Positions 1 through 5,610 are shown, numbered from the stretch's first letter. The stretch is 8,213 nt of DNA from a bacterium (GCA_021818045.1 JAKAFF010000052.1:1-8213); one strand, 5' to 3'. Notes: generated by a model from the sequence alone, not told the origin. A program made the numbers and translations.

Positions 1-2
1 GG

Positions 3-833
3 TTTCTGTCTGAATTTTCTACATTTGGAATCGGAGGTCCGATTCGCTTTTTTGTCGAGGTCTCTTCTGTGGAAGAGATGGAGGCAGCTGTGTCCATAAA
101 TATTCCAAAATGGATTCTTGGCAAGGGGTCGAATTGCTTGTTTAGTGAGAAAGGCTTTGATGGCCTGGTCATTCTCAACAAGATCGATTTTTGCACTTGG
201 CAAGAGACGCAGGTATCCGTTGGCTCTGGCTATAGCTTTTCTTTGCTTGGAGTGCAAAGCGCTCGCAAAGGCCTTTCTGGATTGGAATTTGCCTCTGGGA
301 TTCCAGCAAGTGTTGGCGGCGCCATTTTTATGAACGCGGGAGCAAACGGGCAAGAGACGTGCGATACGCTACAGTCGGTTGTGTATTATGACCAAAAAAG
401 GGAGATATTGCAGCGAAAAGATTTGCAATTTTCATATAGGACCTCCCCGTTTCAAAAAATGGGCGGAGTGATTCTAGCTGCCACCTTTAATTTAACGCCC
501 AAGCAGACCGCTCGCGCACTGCAACTGCAAATTATTGATCGCCGGATGCATACGCAGCCTTTGCAAGAAAAAAGCGCTGGGTGTGTGTTTCGCAATCCTC
601 CAGGTCAATCGGCTGGAGCGCTCATTGATCGTTGTGGGTTGAAGGGGGCAACAGTGGGCTTTGCAAAAGTGTCTGAAAAGCACGCCAATTTTATCATCAA
701 CACAGGGGGGGCGCGTGCATCTGATGTGTTGGCGTTGATTGCGCTTGTTCAACAAAAAGTTTTGGAGCAAACTGGCATCCATTTGGAGCCTGAGATTCGT
801 GTGATGGACCATGGTGACGCAATTTCGCGCTGA
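3..833 (+). CDS. murB: UDP-N-acetylenolpyruvoylglucosamine reductase, 5' end cut by window
   Basis: MurB is the cytoplasmic flavoenzyme that uses NADPH to reduce UDP-GlcNAc-enolpyruvate to UDP-MurNAc, the second committed step of peptidoglycan precursor synthesis. The frame is open to the left edge and already reads STFGIGGPIRFFVEV there, the family's N-terminal FAD-binding motif, so the true start lies upstream and the GTG at 69 is internal. Other visible signatures are LGKGSN, the GLEFASGIPASVGGAIFMNAGANG segment in two parts (flavin domain), YRTSPF, SAGCVFRNP and the C-terminal EPEIRVM. The position of the catalytic serine of the usual GSxFKNP motif is a cysteine here. YRTSPF and the compact C-terminal domain suggest a type II MurB. 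It overlaps the next gene by 23 nt, which indicates an operon. Murein precursor synthesis fits chlamydiae, which make a septal peptidoglycan. Identity is secure; only the N-terminus is missing. Confidence 0.95.
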   Translation, partial: FLSEFSTFGIGGPIRFFVEVSSVEEMEAAVSINIPKWILGKGSNCLFSEKGFDGLVILNKIDFCTWQETQVSVGSGYSFSLLGVQSARKGLSGLEFASGIPASVGGAIFMNAGANGQETCDTLQSVVYYDQKREILQRKDLQFSYRTSPFQKMGGVILAATFNLTPKQTARALQLQIIDRRMHTQPLQEKSAGCVFRNPPGQSAGALIDRCGLKGATVGFAKVSEKHANFIINTGGARASDVLALIALVQQKVLEQTGIHLEPEIRVMDHGDAISR

Positions 834-1635
834 TTTACATTGCCACACAATTTGTTCGGACGGTTCGGATTCACCTTCGACTGTACTGGAACTTGCAAAG
901 CAGGCGGGGTTACAGGGGCTGTCTATTACGGATCATGACTCGATCGATGCTTATACCCCGCAGCTCTTTGCAAAAGCAGGCGAGCTTTCTCTTCGGTTAT
1001 TAAGCGGCATTGAAGTTTCTTCGGAATTAGACGACCACTCGATTCATATTTTGGGATATGGGATCGATTTACACGACTCTTCTTTCAAGCAGTTTTTGTG
1101 CTCTATGCAAACGAGGCGCTCGGCAAGAAATCGAGCGATTTTACAAAAGCTTGCGCTGCGGGGCATGGGGATTCGGGAAGAGGAGCTACTGCAAGCAGCA
1201 ACGCACAGGACGATTGGGCGCCCTCACATCGCTCAGCTCATGGTACAAAAAAAGTATGTCCGCTCAATCAAAGAGGCTTTTGATCGTTTTTTGGGGGAGG
1301 GGGCCTCTTGTTATGCGTCAGGCATTAAATATCATCCGCGAGAGGTGATCGACCAGATCCAAAAGGCAAAGGGCAGAGCAGTGCTCGCTCATCCACACTT
1401 TATCAAAAAAGGGGCGCTTTTACGCAAAGTATTGGATCTGCCTTTGGATGGCTTAGAGTGTTACTATGCTCACCTTGCCAAAGAACTAGAGCTGCCATGG
1501 ATCCAAATTGCCAAAGAGCGAGGATGGATGATTACGGGCGGATCTGATTATCATGGAATATTGCGGCCCCACGTTGCGCTGGGCTCTTCTTGGGTCAATG
1601 AAAACACCTTCTCTTTGCTATGTGCTCCCCGATGA
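811..1635 (+). CDS. PHP-domain phosphoesterase, TrpH/YciV (RNase AM-like) family
   Basis: This is a metal-dependent PHP-fold hydrolase of 274 residues, close to the usual length of the TrpH/YciV family. The metal-binding motifs appear in order: HxH with a downstream Asp (DLHCHTICSDG, H10, H12, D17), ITDHD (D41, H42), GIEVS (E68) followed by HILGYG (H79), AHPHF (H194, H196) and GGSDYHG (D246, H248). E. coli YciV acts on 3',5'-nucleoside bisphosphates and as the 5'-to-3' exonuclease RNase AM in rRNA 5'-end maturation. A similar role here is inferred from family, since PHP proteins vary in substrate. The start at 811 overlaps the end of murB by 23 nt, and GTG at 814 is an alternative. Neither has a strong Shine-Dalgarno, so translational coupling is likely. 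Its stop codon is embedded in the folC start, making murB-PHP-folC one unit. Confidence 0.85.
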   Translation: MVTQFRADLHCHTICSDGSDSPSTVLELAKQAGLQGLSITDHDSIDAYTPQLFAKAGELSLRLLSGIEVSSELDDHSIHILGYGIDLHDSSFKQFLCSMQTRRSARNRAILQKLALRGMGIREEELLQAATHRTIGRPHIAQLMVQKKYVRSIKEAFDRFLGEGASCYASGIKYHPREVIDQIQKAKGRAVLAHPHFIKKGALLRKVLDLPLDGLECYYAHLAKELELPWIQIAKERGWMITGGSDYHGILRPHVALGSSWVNENTFSLLCAPR

Positions 1636-2651
1636 AATGGTCGGAAAAGCTTTTTACCCTGCCGGGTCGCAGGGGTCAAACTTTTACAACTTTTCGACAA
1701 GCGGATGAGCGCTTAGGGTTTCTCCACCGCCACTTTCGCTCGATTCACGTCGGAGGAACCAATGGCAAAGGTTCTGTCACAGTGAAGATCGGTGCAGTTT
1801 TGCAACACCTTGGATATAAGGTAGGCGTTTTTACATCGCCGCACATCACTACCTACAGAGAGCGCATTCAAATCAACGGCCAAATGATTCCAGACGCTGT
1901 GGCCGAAGAGATCATTGCAGAGGTCTTTGACCGAGCGCTGTCGTTTTTTGATGTCTTAACCTTGCTGGCCTTCTCTTATTTTGCCCGAGAAAAAGTGGAT
2001 TTTGCAGTGATCGAAGTGGGACTTGGCGGCAGGTTAGATGCGACGAATGTGATCCGCCCTGAGGTGGCAATCATCACCTCTATTGGCTATGATCACAAAG
2101 AGCTCTTGGGAAACACATTAGAGCAAATTGCTTTTGAAAAGGGGGGCATTATCAAATCAAACGTCCCGCTTGTAGTAGGTCCAACAGCTGTTCCCTTTTT
2201 CCCAAGTGCAAAAGCTGTGACAAGGGAACTTTTTTATGATGACGAAAATAGGGCCATTGCCAGAGCTGCTTTAGCTTTTCTTGGCATTCATAGCGAGCAA
2301 GGCTTGCAAGAGCGCCCTCCGTGCCGCTTTGAACAGGTAGGAAATGTGATTTTCGATGTAGCTCACAACCCTTCAGCTTTTGAGCGATTAAGACTGGCGC
2401 TCGAGATGCACTTTCCTGGTAAAAAGTTCCCTTTTTATCTCGCCTTCTCTAAAGACAAAGACTGGAAGCTGTGCATAGATCACATTGTGCAAGTGGCGTC
2501 GGAAATTGTGTTTTTGAAGACGGATCATCCAAAGCTTGTCCGTTTTCCCAATGCTCAAGAGATCATCCCTCAAGAAGGGGTGGTGGCCGGCAGTTTTTAC
2601 ATCATGGACGCAATTCGATCCAAATTAAAGAGGGAGCTTTCGGGCGATTGA
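1632..2651 (+). CDS. folC: Compact bifunctional folylpolyglutamate/dihydrofolate synthase
   Basis: FolC is a cytoplasmic Mur-ligase-fold enzyme that ATP-dependently joins glutamate to dihydropteroate and/or extends the glutamate tail of folates. Numbered from the ATG at 1632, the P-loop GGTNGKGSV starts at residue 41, FTSPH lies at 67-71, EVGLGGRLDATNV at 128-140, ITSIGYDHKELLG follows, and DVAHNP marks the start of the C-terminal domain near 242-247. The protein ends with the typical AGSFYIMDAIR segment, so it is complete. At about 339 residues it is clearly shorter than the roughly 420 usual for FolC; most of the loss is between GIIK and AHNP. The ATG at 1632 overlaps the PHP stop as ATGA, the arrangement typical of coupled genes. 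An ATG at 1620 would add four residues. The 3' end overlaps the opposite-strand methyltransferase gene by 50 bp. Confidence 0.93.
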   Translation: MKWSEKLFTLPGRRGQTFTTFRQADERLGFLHRHFRSIHVGGTNGKGSVTVKIGAVLQHLGYKVGVFTSPHITTYRERIQINGQMIPDAVAEEIIAEVFDRALSFFDVLTLLAFSYFAREKVDFAVIEVGLGGRLDATNVIRPEVAIITSIGYDHKELLGNTLEQIAFEKGGIIKSNVPLVVGPTAVPFFPSAKAVTRELFYDDENRAIARAALAFLGIHSEQGLQERPPCRFEQVGNVIFDVAHNPSAFERLRLALEMHFPGKKFPFYLAFSKDKDWKLCIDHIVQVASEIVFLKTDHPKLVRFPNAQEIIPQEGVVAGSFYIMDAIRSKLKRELSGD

Positions 2652-3141
2652 TCCATTTGTGATAACACACGATAAAGCGAGTAGAAGGAAGACTTTCTGC
2701 CCACTGGAGTAAAGCGATTTCCTCCTTGAATCCCTCGTCATGTCCTGGATAACAGGTAATGGACAAAGCTCCGTCAGGCGCTAAAACATGCAGCGCTTTT
2801 TGCACACTCAGTAAAGTAGAGATGGTTTGTGTTGTCAAAGCCTTGTCTCCTCCGGGTAAATAGCCGAGATTATAGACGACAAGCCTTGGGGCATAGGGGA
2901 GGGGGATCCGATCTAAGTCCGCATGCGACATGCGATGTAGCAGCGCCTTGGGAGCGCGGATGCTTGTTTTTGCAATCGCATCGGATTGAATGTCTATCCC
3001 TATGACGTGGCAAAGTTCACTCAAAACTTGCGTGTCGTGTCCATTGCCGCATGTTGCATCAATCGCGATGTCTTTGGGAGTGAGATGATTTTTCCAATAT
3101 GCTTGTGCGAGTAAAATATGTGGTGCATGCGCCTTTTCCAT
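2602..3141 (-). CDS. SAM-dependent methyltransferase of the YtqB/MnmM family (putative rRNA/tRNA methylase)
   Basis: This is a class I SAM methyltransferase of the YtqB type (Pfam family 'putative rRNA methylase'). Visible signatures are IDATCGNGHDT (residues 27-37, SAM-binding motif I), VIGIDIQ (motif II), the family hallmark NLGYLPGGDK (92-101), and CYPGHDEG (131-138), with a C-terminal KWINRPKAPSLIWIEL. Bacillus YtqB was characterised as MnmM, which methylates the nm5s2U wobble base of tRNA to mnm5s2U; the same role here is inferred from family. The ATG at 3141 gives 179 residues and matches the usual short N-terminus. A TTG at 3174 is an alternative. Neither start has a well-spaced ribosome binding site. 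The last 50 bp, coding for conserved C-terminal residues, lie antisense to the end of folC. The gene is divergent from the exported-protein gene. Confidence 0.85.
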   Translation of the reverse strand: MEKAHAPHILLAQAYWKNHLTPKDIAIDATCGNGHDTQVLSELCHVIGIDIQSDAIAKTSIRAPKALLHRMSHADLDRIPLPYAPRLVVYNLGYLPGGDKALTTQTISTLLSVQKALHVLAPDGALSITCYPGHDEGFKEEIALLQWAESLPSTRFIVCYHKWINRPKAPSLIWIELRP

Positions 3142-3180
3142 CCTTTCATTGTAGCGATCTACTATTAAAAACAAAACATT

Positions 3181-3209
3181 TTGACGAGAAAAAAGGCCTT
3201 ATTTAGAAT
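3181..3209 (+). promoter_or_regulatory. Strong sigma-70-type promoter for the exported-protein gene
   Basis: TTGACG at 3181-3186 (-35) and TAGAAT at 3204-3209 (-10) are separated by exactly 17 nt. Each hexamer is one base off consensus. Transcription would begin near 3216, leaving a leader of about 24 nt that carries the AGGAGG site. The spacer is A-rich, a property known to favour chlamydial promoters. Confidence 0.75.
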
Positions 3210-3226
3210 GTTTGATTAAAAAAAAT

Positions 3227-3232
3227 AGGAGG
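3227..3232 (+). promoter_or_regulatory. Perfect Shine-Dalgarno, AGGAGG
   Basis: AGGAGG lies 7 nt ahead of the ATG at 3240. It is the strongest ribosome binding site in the window and fixes that start. Confidence 0.85.
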
Positions 3233-3239
3233 CAAGATT

Positions 3240-3737
3240 ATGAGTCCTTTAACTAAAACGATGGCAGCTCTTGCGACAGTAGCGTTGGGACTGTCAGGAG
3301 CGAGTGCCATGAGTGCGGAGCCAAGAGGTGAGATTGGCGATCTCAATGTGTTAGCTCAGAAGACGGACCTTGTAGCGGCTGGAGCTTTCTCTGGCTTTGC
3401 ATCTACTGAACCTAGGTGGAGTACTTCTTCAATGGCAAACTTAGGATCATTTGACGTTATCATGGCAGCAGCTGGCAAACACCCCGGGGTTTTTGGTAGG
3501 GTCAAGGCGTTTTTGCTCGGAGAAGATCCCCTTAACTTAAGAGAGCCTTTTACACTAAGTCAGATCGCAGATAAAGACGGAGAGTCTGAGATTACTATTG
3601 CTGGTGCACACACATTTGCGATATGCCGTGAAGAGCCAACAGAGCCGGTAGTAGTGTTTTCTAAATTGCCTATAATAGGAGAAACCCTGCGACAGGTTTG
3701 TCAATCAGTTCGCTCTGCTTTGGGATCCATGCGGTAG
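3240..3737 (+). CDS. Small exported protein of unknown function
   Basis: I do not recognise this 165-residue protein. It starts with a credible Sec signal peptide: K6, a hydrophobic run at about 8-18 (Met/Ala/Leu/Val-rich), and small residues at ASA (21-23) and MSA (24-26) offering signal peptidase I sites. No lipobox cysteine is present, so it is predicted periplasmic or secreted and not a lipoprotein. The mature part of about 140 residues has no further transmembrane segment. It contains a Ser/Ala/Gly-rich stretch, a short motif PLNLREPFTLSQIADKDG, and two cysteines (129 and 154) that could form a disulfide. The start is fixed by AGGAGG seven bases upstream and by a near-consensus promoter. 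It stands alone between a divergent methyltransferase gene and tRNA-Val, so context gives no functional clue. Strong expression signals argue that it is a real, well-expressed protein, perhaps lineage-specific. Confidence 0.8.
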   Translation: MSPLTKTMAALATVALGLSGASAMSAEPRGEIGDLNVLAQKTDLVAAGAFSGFASTEPRWSTSSMANLGSFDVIMAAAGKHPGVFGRVKAFLLGEDPLNLREPFTLSQIADKDGESEITIAGAHTFAICREEPTEPVVVFSKLPIIGETLRQVCQSVRSALGSMR

Positions 3738-3739
3738 GC

Positions 3740-3768
3740 TTGCCGAGAATAGTCGGATCAAGTACAAT
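3740..3768 (+). promoter_or_regulatory. Promoter for tRNA-Val, possibly for the whole downstream operon
   Basis: TTGCCG at 3740-3745 and TACAAT at 3763-3768 are separated by 17 nt. The predicted start is near 3775, about 10 nt before the mature tRNA 5' end at 3785, and the region after the -10 is GC-rich as in many stable-RNA promoters. The -35 begins 3 nt after the end of the exported-protein gene. No other convincing promoter is seen before infC. Confidence 0.65.
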
Positions 3769-3778
3769 CTTGCTCCGA
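3753..3778 (+). repeat. Imperfect inverted repeat spanning the tRNA promoter -10
   Basis: TCGGATCAAG and CTTGCTCCGA form 10-nt arms with one mismatch around a 6-nt loop that is exactly the TACAAT hexamer. There is no following T-run, so it does not look like an intrinsic terminator. It could be an operator, a weak terminator for the exported-protein gene, or chance. Confidence 0.5.
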
Positions 3779-3784
3779 AATGAT

Positions 3785-3858
3785 GGGGTGTTAGCTCAGT
3801 TGGTTAGAGCGCTACGTTGACATCGTAGAGGTCAGCTGTTCGAGTCAGCTACATCCCA
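3785..3858 (+). tRNA. tRNA-Val (anticodon GAC)
   Basis: The 74-nt cloverleaf can be folded by eye. The acceptor stem GGGGTGT pairs with ACATCCC with one G-U. The D-arm is GCTC/GAGC. The anticodon stem CTACG/CGTAG holds the loop TTGACAT, so the anticodon is GAC, reading GUC and GUU valine codons. The T-arm AGCTG/CAGCT closes the canonical loop TTCGAGT. The discriminator is A3858. CCA is not encoded (ACACC follows), so it must be added after transcription. The next gene starts 20 nt downstream with no terminator between. Confidence 0.96.
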
Positions 3859-3878
3859 ACACCTTATGAAGTGTAATT

Positions 3879-4859
3879 TTGGATTTGTCAATTTTACGCC
3901 GCACGGCAGCAGAAATCGCTGCTGCGGCAGTCTGTGAATTATATCCCAATGTAGAGCTGTTAGGCGGAGGAGATACTTCCGTAGGGTTTGTCTACGAATT
4001 TTTTTGTCCCCATCCAATGCAAGTTCAGATCATTGAAGAAAAAATGCGGCAAATTGTACGCGAAAACAGGCATATTAGAACCTTGGAAATGGTCCCGTGT
4101 AGTGCAGACGCATTGTTAAGAAAAGAGGGGCATCGCCATCGTGCGGAAGAGCTTGGCGAGGGGCTGGTGGAGCTCGTGCAAATCGACTCATTTTACGATT
4201 TAAGCCCTGCGCCTCATTTGACGAGCACGGGGCAGCTTGCGGCCTTTAAAATAGAGATAGAGCCTCTTTTGGAGGGTAAAACCCGCTTGATCGGGTGGTG
4301 CCATTTTTCTAAAGAAGAGTTAAACAAATTTTTAAAACTCGTAAATCGGTATGTGGAGCCTGCCCTTTTAGGGGAGCAGCAAGGACTTTGGAAGGGGCAA
4401 GTGTGGTTTGAGCGGGGGCTGAAGATGCGACAAAAACTACTCGATTTTTTAAAAAAACACTGGTTTGAGGGGGCGGTGCTGATTTGCGGCCCCCAAAATG
4501 GGAACCGATTCGAGACGCACCGCTTGCTGAGTCGAGAAAAAGTGGCAGACATTTGGGGCGCTCCGCAAGAGGGGGGCTTGCAGGTGAGTTTTTTTCATCA
4601 ATCTGAGGCAAAAGTCATTTCCTCCTTGCAATTGATTGGAAAAACACTTACTATCTTGGGCTTTGATCATACCTCTATTTTTGCCGATGGCGGGGTGGAG
4701 TTTGTGGTCGAAGATGAGCTAGGTCGAAAGTGGCCCGTCGTGCAGTTTAAAAAACTCTCAAAGAAGGGAGTCAAGGCTGTCGATTTTTATTTTACGGCTG
4801 CAGTAGAAAGGATTTTAGCTCTTATGTTGGAGAAGAAATTACAGGTGGTTGAAGCTTGA
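3879..4859 (+). CDS. Degenerate threonyl-tRNA synthetase-like protein (editing domain plus reduced catalytic remnant)
   Basis: The 326-residue protein aligns by eye with ThrRS over its whole length but is much reduced. Residues 6-42 match the start of the editing domain (RRTAAEIAAAAV...YPNVEL...GFVYEF against RHSxAHxL...GFYYDF), and DLSPAPHLTSTGQLAAFK (from residue 107) matches DxCRGPH...FK. The two editing histidines are R8 and E12, the cysteine is S109, and only H113 remains. Further on, residues 270-290 resemble the GPKIEF...WQCGTVQLDF strand pair, and AAVER (307-311) resembles class II motif 3. The TGS domain, motif 2, all catalytic zinc ligands, about 140 residues of core and the anticodon-binding domain are absent. 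Aminoacylation is therefore not expected. An in-frame stop at 3867 forces a start at TTG 3879 (or TTG 3885), with only GAAG as Shine-Dalgarno. It occupies the normal thrS place before infC, and its stop overlaps the infC start. The homology is inferred; its present role is unknown. Confidence 0.75.
   Translation: MDLSILRRTAAEIAAAAVCELYPNVELLGGGDTSVGFVYEFFCPHPMQVQIIEEKMRQIVRENRHIRTLEMVPCSADALLRKEGHRHRAEELGEGLVELVQIDSFYDLSPAPHLTSTGQLAAFKIEIEPLLEGKTRLIGWCHFSKEELNKFLKLVNRYVEPALLGEQQGLWKGQVWFERGLKMRQKLLDFLKKHWFEGAVLICGPQNGNRFETHRLLSREKVADIWGAPQEGGLQVSFFHQSEAKVISSLQLIGKTLTILGFDHTSIFADGGVEFVVEDELGRKWPVVQFKKLSKKGVKAVDFYFTAAVERILALMLEKKLQVVEA
4843..4848 (+). promoter_or_regulatory. Ribosome binding site for infC (AGGTGG)
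   Basis: AGGTGG, one base off AGGAGG, lies 7 nt before the TTG at 4856. Together with the in-frame TGA at 4850 it fixes infC to a TTG start inside the last codons of the preceding gene. Confidence 0.75.
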
Positions 4860-5419
4860 GAATCAACAGAGAAATTCGCGCGGATCGACTCAGAGTCGTT
4901 ACTGAAGAAGGAGAACAGCTGGGGATCTTGAGTTTTCGAGATGCTTTGTCAAAGGCGGAGTCCATGGGAATGGATCTTGTGGAGATCGCCCCGAATGCAA
5001 AGCCCCCTGTTGCGAAGATTATCGATTACGGTAAACTTCTTTACACTCAAGCAAAGAAAGAAAAAGAGAGTCGAAAAGCGCAAGTTGTCATCAAGGTTAA
5101 AGAGATTAAACTGAAACCGAACATTGACACTCACGATTTTCAGACAAAAATGAAGCATGCAAGAGAGTTTCTTCTCAAAGGCAACAAAGTGCGCATTAGC
5201 ATCATGTTCCGGGGAAGGGAGATGTTGCACCTGGATCTTGGTCAGAAGGTGGTGCAGCAGTTTTGCGAAGATCTGGCCGATATAGCCGTGGTGGAAGCCC
5301 CACCAAAATTACTGGGCCGCACGATGACAACGGTGTTATCGCCAAGCGGAAAGCGGTCCAAGCCCAATCAGGCTCCGCAAGAGAGCAGCAAGAAAACTGG
5401 AGAGTCTAGCCGTGCCTAA
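4856..5419 (+). CDS. infC: Translation initiation factor IF-3 (TTG start)
   Basis: IF3 binds the 30S subunit, prevents premature 50S joining and checks the start codon and initiator tRNA. The 187-residue protein begins directly with the family motif INREIRA. It then shows LGILSFRDAL, DLVEIAPNAKPPVAKIIDYGKLLY (N-domain, to about residue 65), a Lys-rich linker, and the C-domain with VKEIKLKPNIDTHDF, KGNKVRISIMFRGRE and PKLLGRTMTTVLSP, plus a polar basic tail. The start must be TTG at 4856: TGA at 4850 closes the frame just upstream and no ATG or GTG precedes the conserved motif. The TTGA overlaps the stop of the ThrRS-like gene. A rare start codon in infC allows self-regulation in E. coli (AUU), so a similar feedback is plausible. 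rpmI overlaps its 3' end by 8 nt. Confidence 0.97.
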   Translation: MRINREIRADRLRVVTEEGEQLGILSFRDALSKAESMGMDLVEIAPNAKPPVAKIIDYGKLLYTQAKKEKESRKAQVVIKVKEIKLKPNIDTHDFQTKMKHAREFLLKGNKVRISIMFRGREMLHLDLGQKVVQQFCEDLADIAVVEAPPKLLGRTMTTVLSPSGKRSKPNQAPQESSKKTGESSRA

Positions 5420-5606
5420 AATGAAAACGCGTAAGGCGATGAAAGCCCGATTTAAAGTAACTGGAAAGGGAAAGCTCAAGCGAACCCGTCCAGGACGTCG
5501 CCATATTTTGACGAAAAAAAGCTCTAAGCGCAAACGCAGCTTAGGGAAGTCCCGCCTTGTAGATGAGGGACAAGTAAAAATGATTAAAATGATGATAGGA
5601 GCTTAA
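5412..5606 (+). CDS. rpmI: 50S ribosomal protein L35 (bL35), GTG start
   Basis: This very basic protein of 64 residues is the normal bL35 size. MPKMKTRKAMKARFKVTGKGK, split as MPKMKTRK and FKVTGKGKLKR, and RRHILTKKSSKRKR are family signatures. The GTG start lies inside the end of infC (8-nt overlap) with GGAG 9 nt upstream at 5399-5402. An internal ATG three codons on would remove the conserved MPK start and is unlikely. It acts in the large ribosomal subunit and sits in the standard infC-rpmI-rplT order. In E. coli, L20 represses this gene through an mRNA structure, but I could not identify such a structure by eye here. Confidence 0.96.
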   Translation: MPKMKTRKAMKARFKVTGKGKLKRTRPGRRHILTKKSSKRKRSLGKSRLVDEGQVKMIKMMIGA

Positions 5607-5610
5607 AACC

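Noticed and set aside
69..77. GTG at 69 as the start of murB
   Set aside because: The frame is open to the left edge and the upstream codons encode the conserved STFGIGG motif, so this GTG is internal.
492..848. 118-codon minus-strand frame opposite murB
   Set aside because: It is antisense to well-conserved murB coding sequence and its translation has no recognisable family features.
1620..1631. ATG at 1620 as the start of folC
   Set aside because: ATG at 1632 gives the typical ATGA overlap with the upstream stop and keeps all conserved residues. The choice is not decisive, since neither has a ribosome binding site.
3142..3174. TTG at 3174 as the start of the MnmM-type gene
   Set aside because: ATG at 3141 gives the usual family N-terminus. 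The extra eleven residues look unconserved and no ribosome binding site supports the TTG.
3753..3778. Hairpin as intrinsic terminator of the exported-protein gene
   Set aside because: There is no T-run after the stem, and its loop coincides with the tRNA promoter -10.
3866..3937. ATG at 3866 opening a 23-codon frame just after the tRNA
   Set aside because: It has no recognisable product and no ribosome binding site, and it lies within the better-supported ThrRS-like frame. A leader peptide cannot be excluded but nothing supports it.
4214..4670. Three overlapping minus-strand frames opposite the ThrRS-like gene
   Set aside because: Their translations are low-quality and rich in Ser, Pro and Cys, as expected of antisense shadows. 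The plus frame has clear homology.
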